From positions 1 to 38,157 of the forward strand of contig CAJUPY010000022.1 in the NCBI GenBank assembly GCA_910588035.1: a DNA stretch of 38,157 nt, in the 5' to 3' direction. Both the position numbers and the translations under genes were made by a program. Shown one piece after another: positions 27,068 through 36,079 of this stretch. Origin of the DNA: an uncultured Muribaculaceae bacterium (lineage in GTDB: Bacteria > Bacteroidota > Bacteroidia > Bacteroidales > Muribaculaceae). The stretch's first letter is position 1. Every line of letters begins with the position of its first letter. The notes under the pieces were generated by a model, which was not told the DNA's origin, ran no database searches, and saw only the letters and a list, made by a program, of their open reading frames with translations.

Positions 27068-28924
27068 ATGAATAAAATAAAATATTTAGCATATTCGCTT
27101 CTGTTGGGGTTGGGCCTCACGGGTTGCAACGACATGCTCGATGAAAACGTACACCCCGACAAGGCACACACCAACGAAGTCTCGCAGGGAATGCCCGTGC
27201 TGGTTTTCTATGCAAACCAGTCGGTCTATGACCATGCCGAATATAATGTTTACCTGTCGCAGTGTCTGACGACAATGGGTCGCAGCCAGACAGGCTCTTA
27301 CGCCTACAAGAGCGGTTGGCAGTTCCTGACAATGAACCGTCATCCGCAGTGGCGTCGTCACTTCTATGACATCGGCCGCAACGGTAACATTCTGATCGAG
27401 AACGCCTCGAAAATCAACTCACCCAATGCCGAGCTTGTCGCACGCGTGATCATGCTCATGTCGATGCAGCTCACAACCGATGCATTCGGCGACATGCCGC
27501 GTTCAGAGGCATATCTGTCTAACGCTCCGGCCTATGACACCCAGGCTTCGATCTACAAATACATGTTCGAAGAGATCGAGACTCTGAAGAAACTCTTCAA
27601 AGATCCCGAGTGGACCAACAATCCGCTGGCTTATCCCATCACACAGAAGATGGACCGCATCTATGCCGGTGACCTCACCGGTTGGGAAGGTCTTCTCTAT
27701 GCTATCGAGGCACGTCTTCTGCTCCGCAACATTCCTAATGTCGACCGTTCGCCGGCGATGTGCCAGAAAATCTATGATGCCGCCCAGCGTGCTATCGACA
27801 CATGGCGTTCAGGCAATCTCCGCTACGGTTCTTGGTTCGGTAACGAGCCCCGTTACAATTTCGACGGTGGAACCGGTGAACAGAACGCTGTCTGGAGTGC
27901 CGCCCAGCCTTGCATCAACTCTTGGGAGTCGCGCAAGAACGAACTGACAGGTGCAGTTCCGTCGAAGTTCTTCGTACAGGATCTGCTCGGCGTGATCAAC
28001 CCGGGTGTCGAGATGTCTCAGGGTTACTGGGACGCGCAGAACGGCTATGGCTCAGACCCCCGTCTGCTCCTTCTCTTCGTGCCGAAAGAAGGCCCGATCT
28101 CTGCATCGAACGACACAAAACGTGTGATGCTCCGCTATCTTGAGAACAACATCGGCTCTGGCGCAACATTCAAACAGACCAACTACCCCGACATGTATGC
28201 AGGCGCATATGCTGCCAATGTCGATGCCTACAACGTGCTCTTCACAATGGAGGAACTCTACTTCATTCAGGCCGAGGCTCAGTATTGGATGGGCAACAAG
28301 GAAACCGCATGCCAGCTCGCTAAAGAAGCTACCCAGTGGAACATTCAGCGTCACCTCGACCGTTTCCTGGCTGACAACGGTGGTCTCTATCCCGGCAACG
28401 GTGCCAAACCCAGTTCTGTCGCTGCTCAGCAGACAAACGACAAAAACCGCTGGGAGCGCATGATGACAGCATTCTTCGAAAACGAGAAAGTTAAGAACAC
28501 CAAGCCCTGTACCGCAATCGGTAACAAGCACTGGTTCTTCAACCCGTCGGAATACAGCCTGTCAGACCTGATGCAACAGAAATATATCGCGATGTACATG
28601 CAGCCCGAGCAGTGGACCGACATGCGCCGCTACCATTTCTCAAACAACCGCAACGGTTACGGCATCGGTGACGGTCAGGAGATCGTCTACCCGACGCTCC
28701 GCCGCCCCTACAACCTCTATGCCGCATATTGGATCGACGGTCTGACCGAAGCTGAAAAAGACAACACCTGGGTCAACCGCTACAATTACGACCCCGAGAC
28801 CGAGGAGAAATACAACCGCAAGGAGCTTGAACGTCTCGGTGCATACAAAAACCATCTATGGCTTCGCAAGCCGATGATCTGGGGTGAGGAATATGGTGTC
28901 CGCCACTCACTCACCGAAGAATAA
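27068..28924 (+). CDS. SusD/RagB-family surface nutrient-binding lipoprotein
   Basis: This 618-residue lipoprotein forms the lid of the SusC transporter and binds its substrate. The lipobox GLTGC gives lipidation at C20. The sequence fits the SusD-like_2 group, with MLMSMQLTTDAFGDMPRSEA near residues 135-155, tetratricopeptide-like helices (LYFIQAEAQYWMGNKETACQ) and a C-terminal WTDMRRYHFSNN and YPTLRRPYNLY region. It is 25 bp after susC and 30 bp before the next lipoprotein gene. It is larger than most SusD proteins (about 550 residues). The ligand cannot be predicted from the sequence. Confidence 0.94.
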   Translation: MNKIKYLAYSLLLGLGLTGCNDMLDENVHPDKAHTNEVSQGMPVLVFYANQSVYDHAEYNVYLSQCLTTMGRSQTGSYAYKSGWQFLTMNRHPQWRRHFYDIGRNGNILIENASKINSPNAELVARVIMLMSMQLTTDAFGDMPRSEAYLSNAPAYDTQASIYKYMFEEIETLKKLFKDPEWTNNPLAYPITQKMDRIYAGDLTGWEGLLYAIEARLLLRNIPNVDRSPAMCQKIYDAAQRAIDTWRSGNLRYGSWFGNEPRYNFDGGTGEQNAVWSAAQPCINSWESRKNELTGAVPSKFFVQDLLGVINPGVEMSQGYWDAQNGYGSDPRLLLLFVPKEGPISASNDTKRVMLRYLENNIGSGATFKQTNYPDMYAGAYAANVDAYNVLFTMEELYFIQAEAQYWMGNKETACQLAKEATQWNIQRHLDRFLADNGGLYPGNGAKPSSVAAQQTNDKNRWERMMTAFFENEKVKNTKPCTAIGNKHWFFNPSEYSLSDLMQQKYIAMYMQPEQWTDMRRYHFSNNRNGYGIGDGQEIVYPTLRRPYNLYAAYWIDGLTEAEKDNTWVNRYNYDPETEEKYNRKELERLGAYKNHLWLRKPMIWGEEYGVRHSLTEE

Positions 28925-28954
28925 ATCATTAACCGATAAATTGATTTACAGATT

Positions 28955-30040
28955 ATGAACATCATATATAAATCAGTCGCTTTCACAGCCGTTGCCCTGG
29001 CTTTGGCCTCGTGTAGCAAACACGACATGTTTGACGACAATTTTCAGCTCGGCGACGCTGTTCCGACTGTCTACTGGGAAGTCGGTTCCTCGGCTTGCAA
29101 AGCCGGTGACGAATTCACGTTCAAAGGAACCTACTACACCGAGAAAGGTGCCACACCCGACCACTCTGAGGTCTGGTACAGCGTGACCCGTGCCGAGAGC
29201 GCGGCCGCCACAGTCAAACTGGCAGGCTCTCTCTCTTATACTCAGACCGAGGCAAAGACCGACGTCGTGCGTCCGACAATCCCCGTCGTCTCGTTCCCCC
29301 ATTCAATGGCCGAGTTCGATGCCGCCAACAACCAGTTCGTGCTCAACGCGACTGTCGGAACTTCGTCAACACTCTCTCCGGTCGACTGGGTGAATCCCAA
29401 AGAATGGGATCAGGAGAAATTTCAATCATACTATCCCGCGGGTTTCGACACAGAATTCTGTGACAAGGTTGTCGAATATCTGACAAAAGATTCCACCTAC
29501 TACAGCAGCCTGCGCACGGTCTACATCAACTATCCCTTCACCAACGAGCAGTTTGCCGAGGCAAACAATGTCTGCGGAACCAATCTCCCCACCAATATCG
29601 GTGAGGAAGAGGGTTCAGACATCTCAGCCGAGAAGAGCGACCTGTGGTATGCCACAACCGAGGCTGATCCCGCGAAAATCGTAGGCTACTACTACACCAC
29701 CATTGACGGCGACGGACGTACTATCATCCATGAGGTTGCCAAAGACTATGTCAACCCCGACGTAAATCTCTGGCCTGTCTATGACTCTGCGCCGTGGGTG
29801 TTCTGCCGCTATAACGACGACACCGGTTCGATCATCTCGACTGTCCGAGCCAACTACATGCCGGCATTCAAATATCTCATCTCGAAGATCTCATTCCCCG
29901 AATGGATCTATGACTCCGCAAACCAGAACTATGCTGTCACTTTCGGACGTACATACTCGCTCGAGGCGCAGTTCAGAGTCTATGACACCGCCGGAAACGA
30001 GGGTATAGCTTCAGATATCAGAACAATCTCGATCAATTAA
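28955..30040 (+). CDS. SusE-position outer-membrane lipoprotein of unknown fold
   Basis: This 361-residue lipoprotein has a signal peptide with lipobox LASC and lipidated C20, followed by acidic residues (SKHDMFDDNF), a pattern often linked with surface exposure in Bacteroidetes. I do not recognise a named domain. The N-terminal part looks like a beta-sandwich (VYWEVGSSACKAGDEFTFKG, SEVWYSVTRAES), and so does the C-terminal part (TYSLEAQFRVYDTAGNEGIA). Position after SusD suggests an auxiliary glycan-binding role like SusE/SusF. It is 30 bp after susD and 20 bp before the PKD lipoprotein gene. Confidence 0.85.
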   Translation: MNIIYKSVAFTAVALALASCSKHDMFDDNFQLGDAVPTVYWEVGSSACKAGDEFTFKGTYYTEKGATPDHSEVWYSVTRAESAAATVKLAGSLSYTQTEAKTDVVRPTIPVVSFPHSMAEFDAANNQFVLNATVGTSSTLSPVDWVNPKEWDQEKFQSYYPAGFDTEFCDKVVEYLTKDSTYYSSLRTVYINYPFTNEQFAEANNVCGTNLPTNIGEEEGSDISAEKSDLWYATTEADPAKIVGYYYTTIDGDGRTIIHEVAKDYVNPDVNLWPVYDSAPWVFCRYNDDTGSIISTVRANYMPAFKYLISKISFPEWIYDSANQNYAVTFGRTYSLEAQFRVYDTAGNEGIASDIRTISIN

Positions 30041-30060
30041 CCTCTTTGAACGCTACAGAC

Positions 30061-31797
30061 ATGAAACTTTTCAATAAAATCGCTTTTATCGCTCTTGGAG
30101 TGTTAGCAATGACGGCGTGTACCGAAAAAGAAGCCGACTACACGACGATTCCCGATCCTGACATTGACTTCACGTTCAATGTCGACGGCGACGAATATTC
30201 GCTCGACTACTATGTCGTCTCGACAATAAAGTTCAACAACCGATCGGCCAAGACAGGCTCTTTCACCTGGGATTTCGGTGACGGTGAGACCTCGACAGAG
30301 GCAAGCCCGACACACAAATATGACAAAGCCGGACAATACAACGTCAAACTGTCGCTCGACGGTGTCGGTTTCAAGGAAATGCCGATCATGATTGTCGACA
30401 TTACTCCTCAGCTTACTGTCGCGACCCAGTCGACTGAAATCATCGAGATCAATGACACCAAGGTGTCTTTCAACATCGCGCTTCCCAACCCCGAGAATCT
30501 GCGCGTGCGCTATGAGTGGACATTCCCCGAAGGAACAACCGACGCCGCAGGCAATGCACTCACATCGTTCACCGGCTATGCCGAGAGCGACGGAACGGTT
30601 CAATATCCCGGTGAGGTGAGCTTCAAGAACATCGGTTCACAGAGAATCGAGATCAAGACTTTCTTTGATATCGACGGCGAGAACCGCCGCCTTGAAGACT
30701 CTTATCTCAATGTGCAGGTAGGTTCCAACATTGCCGCTCCGACTCTCTACTATGCAGTCAAAGATGGTAACATCAAGGCTATCAAGATCATTGATGAGAA
30801 TCTTCTTCCGAAGGGCACTAAGATCATGCCCTATGACATGGGTGTCAAATCGGGTACAAACCCGTTCAACCTGTGCTATGGTGAGCAGAACGAGACAGAT
30901 GCCGACGGTGTTGACTACAAACAAGGCTACATCTACATTGTCGATGCAGGTAAGCAATACACCTACATCAATGATGAAGACGGTGTGCTCGGCGACGGCA
31001 TGATCACCGCCATGCGCACCGACGGAACCGGTGTGAACACTGTTATCACCAATGTAGGCGGATTTGCGTTCAACGACCCGTTCCAGGGTTCTATCTATGA
31101 CGGACAGCTCTACTATTCAGACCGTAACACCGGTGTCAGCTCGGTCGAGATCACCAAGCGTGGTGCCGTACAGGGTTCGAAAGACAAAGTGCGTGACTCT
31201 TATTTCATTCAGAACAACACCATTCCTTACTACAACCGAGGCATCGCTTACGGCGCAATCTCATGTGGTCTGGAGCGCACATCTGACGGAACATGGTGGT
31301 GGGGCAAGAACTACAGCGGTAACGGAATCTACCGTTTCGCAAACAAAGATATCTATGCTACCGCCGACGAGGCTCTCAAGGCAGAATCTCCGTTCCCGAT
31401 CGTTTGCAGCGGCATCTCGATGCGTTCGTTCACGATCGACGAACAGCGTGGCAAGCTCTACATCTGGCGCTATGGCCTCAACGAGGGTCTGAATGTCTAT
31501 GCTCTCCCCTCAGCAACCACCAAACTCGGCATGAACGACCAGTTGCAGACAATCGCAATGTTTGCCGATCCGGTCAACTCGACCGATTCTGAGGGTGTCT
31601 ACACGAGCCAGCTCGCTCTTGACAAAGAGACCGGACGCGTGTTCTTCGGATTCCGTCCCGTCTCCAACGATGACTCAAATCTCGGTCAGGGCATTGTTTA
31701 CTATGATCCGAACGACACCAAATGTCACCGCTATGGTGAGGTAGCCGACCCGATCTATGGTGTCGCTATCAACCCCAACAAGACGAAACTGTTCTAA
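30061..31797 (+). CDS. PKD-domain lipoprotein with a propeller-like C-terminal region
   Basis: This 578-residue lipoprotein starts at ATG 30061 (an in-frame TTG at 30046 lies too far ahead of the signal peptide). The lipobox MTAC gives lipidation at C20. A PKD domain covers about residues 50-110, with the classic FTWDFGDGETSTEASPTHKY. A second immunoglobulin-like module follows (about 112-220). The rest, about 225-575, has repeated short strands (GYIYIVDAGKQYTYINDEDG, GSIYDGQLYYSDRNTG, RGKLYIWRYGLNEGLNVY) resembling a beta-propeller or NHL-like sensor. A surface glycan-binding role is the best guess. It lies 20 bp after the previous gene in the SusC/SusD operon. Confidence 0.85.
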   Translation: MKLFNKIAFIALGVLAMTACTEKEADYTTIPDPDIDFTFNVDGDEYSLDYYVVSTIKFNNRSAKTGSFTWDFGDGETSTEASPTHKYDKAGQYNVKLSLDGVGFKEMPIMIVDITPQLTVATQSTEIIEINDTKVSFNIALPNPENLRVRYEWTFPEGTTDAAGNALTSFTGYAESDGTVQYPGEVSFKNIGSQRIEIKTFFDIDGENRRLEDSYLNVQVGSNIAAPTLYYAVKDGNIKAIKIIDENLLPKGTKIMPYDMGVKSGTNPFNLCYGEQNETDADGVDYKQGYIYIVDAGKQYTYINDEDGVLGDGMITAMRTDGTGVNTVITNVGGFAFNDPFQGSIYDGQLYYSDRNTGVSSVEITKRGAVQGSKDKVRDSYFIQNNTIPYYNRGIAYGAISCGLERTSDGTWWWGKNYSGNGIYRFANKDIYATADEALKAESPFPIVCSGISMRSFTIDEQRGKLYIWRYGLNEGLNVYALPSATTKLGMNDQLQTIAMFADPVNSTDSEGVYTSQLALDKETGRVFFGFRPVSNDDSNLGQGIVYYDPNDTKCHRYGEVADPIYGVAINPNKTKLF

Positions 31798-31819
31798 CAA
31801 ATCTCTGATTGCACCATTC

Positions 31820-31866
31820 AAAGGTAACTGCCGGCGCGTGCTTAAAACGTCGTGGCGGTTACCTTT
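31820..31866 (+). terminator. Strong intercistronic hairpin before the GHL10 gene
   Basis: AAAGGTAACTGCC (31820-31832) pairs with GGCGGTTACCTTT (31854-31866) with one T-G pair. Only four T follow, and those after GG, so it may be a partial terminator or an mRNA-stabilising stem that lowers expression of the hydrolase gene relative to susC/susD. Confidence 0.6.
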
Positions 31867-31902
31867 GGTGTTTTAAACCTCCACCATGAACTGATAATAA
31901 TT

Positions 31903-34488
31903 ATGAGAAAACTGATCTTCTTACTTACCATGCTTTTGACGGTGTCGGCTTCGCTCGGTGCCTCAAATGGCCTGTCGCGGGAACACCGTGCGATATGGCT
32001 GTCGCCTATGCAGGGTGAATGGCCTGGGAAAATCACGACTGAATATGAGTCGAACCTGGCTAAATCGCGTCTGAGGGCTAACCTGAAAAACTATGCCGAC
32101 TGGGGCATAAACGTCATTTATTATCATGCGAGGGCGATGTGCGATGCCACCTATCGTTCATCGCTCGAGCCATGGGGACAGTATTTGACAGGCACACGCG
32201 GTCAGGAACCGTTTTTCGACCCCATGCAGTATGTCATCGAAACAGCACATAGCTTCGGAATCGAGGTATATGCCTGGGTCAACCCCTATCGTTACTCCGC
32301 AAACGGAAGTGGCTATGGCAGCCATCCGCTCAACTACGAGGTCAGCCACCCCGACTGGGTGTTGAAATACGACAAGATATTGTTTCTTAACCCGGCTCTT
32401 CCCGAGGTGCAGCAGAGGCTTGCCGATGTCGTCACCGAGATTGTCACCAACTACGATGTCGACGGTCTTGTTTTCGACGACTATTTCTATGCCAACGGTT
32501 CGGGCAATGACATGACGCTCGATGCGGAGCAGTATGCGGCATATAAAGCCGCCAAAGGTGAGTTGTCACAAGCCGACTGGAGACGTCAGAATGTAAACCT
32601 GATGATCAAGAAAATCGGAGAGACGGTAAAATCGGTAAAACCGTGGGCTGTTTTCGGTATCTCACCTCCGGGAGTCGCCTCACCGACAAATGTCGTGACC
32701 GATGTTTACGGTCTTCCGCCGGCTCCGGGCACAGACTGGCAGTACAACGGTCAGTTCTCCGATCCGCTGAACTGGATCAAGAACGGCTACATCGACTACA
32801 TCTCACCGCAGATCTATTGGCCCACTTCTCAGAATTTCAATGAGTTGGTCGACTGGTGGGCGATGGCCGCACGCAAGTTCAACCGCCATTTCTATGCCTC
32901 GACCACTCTCTCAAACTCGAGCACATATGGTTCGAAGGAGTATATTGCCCAGATCGAGCATATCAGACAGGCGTCGCCGGCCGATGAGACTGGTATAGCA
33001 TTTTTCACCTACTCGACCTTCAATGACCACCGCGAGCGTGTTGACGGTGTGCTCACACCGCTCGGTCAGATTCTCGGAGACAATGTGTTCACAACGCGTG
33101 CATTGCGGCCGATCGTACCCTGGGCCAACCGCCGTGAGCCTCAGATGGTGGCCGATGTCGTACGTTCGGGCTCTACACTGACTTGGAAAGCCGCCCCCGC
33201 AGGCCGATATACGGTCTATGCCGTTCCTGTTGATCTTGCCGAAGGCCAGTTCAACCAACAGCGCGACTATCTGGCTGCTGTCGTCACCGGAGAGTCATAT
33301 GCCATTCCCGACAGCTACTCAAGCGGCTACCGTTTTGCCGTGGCGGTCTATGACCGTTATGGCAATGAGTATGGTGCGCTCGCCGAGGGTGCTTCGCCGG
33401 CTACGGTCGAACGCCCCGTGCTGCAATATCCCGACGACAATTCCACTCCTGTCGACCTGTTTGACTTCGAGTGGACTGGTAATGCACCGAAATATTGCCT
33501 TGAAGTGGCAACCGACCGTGAGATGACCAAACTTGTCATTTCGATCGAGACAGCGGCCACCAGGTTGACATCGGCCGATCTTGCAAATCTTGTCGACGGA
33601 CAGACCTACTACTGGCGCGTGTCTTCGATGAAGACAGGCTGTGACGAGGCCGCCTCACCGATACGTTCGTTTGTATGCTCGAGAATCAAAATCGAGAATC
33701 CGGGCGACGGCGTGGCCCTGACTCCTGAAATCAAATGGAGCAACGCGGCCGAAGGGACCGAATACAACCTTGAGATCTCGACCTCGGCCGATTTCAAAGG
33801 TGTGGTACACTCTGTCACCACTACAACGACATCACACATTGTGCCGGAGCTAAAACTCTGGGCCTACACACCCTACTATGCCCGCGTTACCGGACGCCGT
33901 GGAGATTCTGAGTCGGTAAGCGAACCGGTTTCGTTCACCACGCTCGAAATGAAATTTGATTCAGCTCCCGAGATAGTCTCTCCCTCGGCCGACGGGGTCA
34001 CCCTCCACAGCAATTCGACCGTCGTTCTCTCACGCGTTCCCGGGCTGAAGCAACACACGATCGAGATTGCCGCATCATCTTCGTTCCCCTCACGGAGCAA
34101 ATATACGGTCAATGCAATCGAAACTCCCGAACTCTCGACATTCAAGATTGCCGGCAAGCAGTTTGAGGCCGGAAAAACATACTATGTACGTTCTATCGGT
34201 TCTTATGACAATGCCACCGGTAAAGGCAAGAAAACGCCCTATTCGGCCGTCAGAACGTTTGTCTACAGCGATCAGGCCGGTGTTGACGAGATTGTCGGCG
34301 ACGGAGGTTTCTATATTGACGGAGACAAGACGCTGCACGTCGACAGACCTTCGACCGTTTCGGTCTATTCTCCTTCCGGCGTCATGACCGACCGGTTTGA
34401 GGTAGTCGCGACGCGTTCGCTACTCGACCTTCCTGCCGGAATCCACATTATTTCGGCCAACGGCAAGTCAATCAAGTTTGTGAGATAG
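31903..34488 (+). CDS. GHL10 glycoside-hydrolase-like protein (DigH/YngK family) with beta-sandwich modules and sorting-like tail
   Basis: This 861-residue exported protein starts at ATG 31903 with a signal peptide (MRKLIFLLTMLLTVSASLG). The TIM-barrel GHL10 domain (about 27-370) shows EHRAIWLSPMQGEW, YAWVNPYRY at 123-131, VDGLVFDDYFY at 186-196, SPPGVASPTN and YIDYISPQIYWP. This family includes E. coli DigH (YddW), which cleaves denuded peptidoglycan glycans. Fibronectin-like modules follow (about 400-780), and then a C-terminal domain (VSVYSPSGVM, LLDLPAGIHIISANGKSIKF) resembling a type IX sorting signal. An upstream in-frame start at 31852 would overlap the hairpin and precede the signal peptide, so it is rejected. 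It is the last gene of the SusC/SusD operon. Confidence 0.9.
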   Translation: MRKLIFLLTMLLTVSASLGASNGLSREHRAIWLSPMQGEWPGKITTEYESNLAKSRLRANLKNYADWGINVIYYHARAMCDATYRSSLEPWGQYLTGTRGQEPFFDPMQYVIETAHSFGIEVYAWVNPYRYSANGSGYGSHPLNYEVSHPDWVLKYDKILFLNPALPEVQQRLADVVTEIVTNYDVDGLVFDDYFYANGSGNDMTLDAEQYAAYKAAKGELSQADWRRQNVNLMIKKIGETVKSVKPWAVFGISPPGVASPTNVVTDVYGLPPAPGTDWQYNGQFSDPLNWIKNGYIDYISPQIYWPTSQNFNELVDWWAMAARKFNRHFYASTTLSNSSTYGSKEYIAQIEHIRQASPADETGIAFFTYSTFNDHRERVDGVLTPLGQILGDNVFTTRALRPIVPWANRREPQMVADVVRSGSTLTWKAAPAGRYTVYAVPVDLAEGQFNQQRDYLAAVVTGESYAIPDSYSSGYRFAVAVYDRYGNEYGALAEGASPATVERPVLQYPDDNSTPVDLFDFEWTGNAPKYCLEVATDREMTKLVISIETAATRLTSADLANLVDGQTYYWRVSSMKTGCDEAASPIRSFVCSRIKIENPGDGVALTPEIKWSNAAEGTEYNLEISTSADFKGVVHSVTTTTTSHIVPELKLWAYTPYYARVTGRRGDSESVSEPVSFTTLEMKFDSAPEIVSPSADGVTLHSNSTVVLSRVPGLKQHTIEIAASSSFPSRSKYTVNAIETPELSTFKIAGKQFEAGKTYYVRSIGSYDNATGKGKKTPYSAVRTFVYSDQAGVDEIVGDGGFYIDGDKTLHVDRPSTVSVYSPSGVMTDRFEVVATRSLLDLPAGIHIISANGKSIKFVR

Positions 34489-34500
34489 CCTGACAAATAC

Positions 34501-34546
34501 ATATAAATAAAAAAAGCGTGCTCAAGCACGCTTTTTTTATTTATAT
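34501..34546. terminator. Bidirectional terminator between the GHL10 and PL9 genes
   Basis: A perfect inverted repeat of 22 bp per arm (34501-34522 and 34525-34546) has a GC-rich core AGCGTGCT/AGCACGCT and A7/T7 flanks. It serves both convergent genes. Confidence 0.95.
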
Positions 34547-34559
34547 GGACTTAAGAATA

Positions 34560-36005
34560 TCAGCGGTTTGATCTTATCAGAATCTTTTTTCCGTTTCTGA
34601 TGTAGATTCCCGGAACCGGATTGTCGACCCTTATTCCCTGAAGGTTGTAGAGCGGGGCATTCTCGTCGTCGGCATTGTCGGCTGTAATATCTTCTACACC
34701 GGCCTCACCGTTCCAAGGAAATTGCCATCCGATTTTTTTCACATGGGGAGTGGTGCCGGATCTCAGTTTCATGAACGTTATTTCGGGCAGAGAGCCGTCG
34801 CTGTTTCTGGGCGACAGAAGCTGAGAGGCGTCAAGGCTCTCGAAGTCACCGTCGCTCAGACTCATTGCCGGCAAAAATGTGTTGTTATTGATCTCGCAGA
34901 GTGAAGTGTTGATGTTGACACACAATGCATCAGACATTGTCGGCTTGTAAGACAGATTGGAGGTCAGATGATGTTCATATCCGTCAACATCGACCGCCTC
35001 TGTCCTCGACTTGCGGTTGACCATGTTGAAGTTTCGTTTGTTGCGGTAGGAGGTGTTGTTCAGAAAATCGAGACCTCCGAGGTGGTGGTTGGCATAGAAT
35101 CCAGCCTGTTTGTTAGACCATGCTATGCAGTTTCTGACAATGTTGCGGGGCACATTGACACTCTCGGCGACAGTGCTTCCCATTCCGTATCCTCCCGACT
35201 TGAATCCGGTTCCGTCGCCGCGAGACACACGGTCGGCGTCATAACCGTTTTCCCAGGCCCAGCAGTTCTCGATCACTACCGGCGACTGGTTGTTGATCAG
35301 GTCGAAACCGTCGTCGCTGTTACGCCACGCTCGGCAACCGCGAATGACGTTGCCGGTGTAGGTCGATTTGTTGAGGTGAAAACCGAAACCGTCGCAGTTG
35401 CCTCCGGCACCGTTTTCAGAGACCGGGTCATAGTTGTTGTAGGCATCGCAGTTCAGCACAAGATTGTTTGAACCGCGGGTGGCGTAGACGCCGATGCCCA
35501 TTCCATCATGCATCGAGACATTTTCAATAATGGTGTTATTTCCGCCGAAAAGTCCGACATTGATGCTCTGGGTATGTCCGGTCTGGGTTACCTGAATGCC
35601 TACGATCTCGAAGTTTTTGAGTCTCCAGTAGTCGGCCTTTACGTAAAAGCCGATCATTCGTGCGGTTGATTTGACCAGCGACAGATCGATGACCGCTTTT
35701 TCATCTTCATAGCCTGTGATCGTGATCGGGGCGGCTGCGGTGCCTTTGGTTCCGAGGTTATAGATCGCGTCATAGGCACCCTCGGCTCCAGGGCGCATTA
35801 TCTCGCTCTGTAGCGGTTTGTAGGTGCCTTCTCGAAGATATATCGTGGTTCCGGCCTTAGCTGATTCGATAGCCTTCTTGAGGGTTAGAAACGGTGCTTC
35901 AACTGAGCCGTTGTTGTTGTCGTTTCCCGAAGGTGAGACGTAGTAGTCGGTTGCATTGAGCGAAAGAGCCGTGATGACGGCGGCCGCAAGTAAAGTTTTT
36001 CTCAT
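34560..36005 (-). CDS. Secreted PL9-type right-handed beta-helix lyase
   Basis: This 481-residue protein has a signal peptide (MRKTLLAAAVITALSLNA), then YYVSPSGNDNNNGS and APFLTLKKAIESAKAGTTIY, typical of exported beta-helix lyases. The helix carries NCDGFGFH (D205), DDGFDLI (D231, D232, D235) and GDGTGFKSGG (K269). This repeats the calcium-binding aspartates and catalytic lysine described for the PL9 pectate lyase Pel9A, with nearly the same spacing. The expected reaction is beta-elimination of a uronate-containing polymer such as pectate, giving unsaturated uronates. The tail (LYNLQGIRV, PGIYIRNGKKILIR) resembles short sorting tails seen in Bacteroidales secreted proteins. It follows kduI after a hairpin, fitting a shared uronate pathway. 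Confidence 0.88.
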   Translation of the reverse strand: MRKTLLAAAVITALSLNATDYYVSPSGNDNNNGSVEAPFLTLKKAIESAKAGTTIYLREGTYKPLQSEIMRPGAEGAYDAIYNLGTKGTAAAPITITGYEDEKAVIDLSLVKSTARMIGFYVKADYWRLKNFEIVGIQVTQTGHTQSINVGLFGGNNTIIENVSMHDGMGIGVYATRGSNNLVLNCDAYNNYDPVSENGAGGNCDGFGFHLNKSTYTGNVIRGCRAWRNSDDGFDLINNQSPVVIENCWAWENGYDADRVSRGDGTGFKSGGYGMGSTVAESVNVPRNIVRNCIAWSNKQAGFYANHHLGGLDFLNNTSYRNKRNFNMVNRKSRTEAVDVDGYEHHLTSNLSYKPTMSDALCVNINTSLCEINNNTFLPAMSLSDGDFESLDASQLLSPRNSDGSLPEITFMKLRSGTTPHVKKIGWQFPWNGEAGVEDITADNADDENAPLYNLQGIRVDNPVPGIYIRNGKKILIRSNR

Positions 36006-36023
36006 AGGTGACGTTTGGCTTAT

Positions 36024-36061
36024 TTAAAAATATGACCCCGTAAACATAAGCTTACGGGGTC
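36024..36061 (-). terminator. Hairpin terminator after kduI
   Basis: GACCCCGTAA (36034-36043) pairs with TTACGGGGTC (36052-36061). On the minus strand it is followed by ATATTTTTAA. It should reduce transcription from the EIIC-kduI pair into the lyase gene. No separate promoter for the lyase gene is evident in the 74-bp gap. Confidence 0.75.
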
Positions 36062-36079
36062 AACAAATGTTTGAGATGA

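Noticed and set aside
31852..31902. Upstream start for the GHL10 protein
   Set aside because: It would put 17 residues ahead of a good signal peptide and would be translated from within the 3' arm of a strong hairpin.
36001..36079. Promoter for the PL9 lyase gene in the gap after kduI
   Set aside because: No TAnnTTTG element occurs in the minus-strand gap; the gene may depend on read-through past the hairpin.
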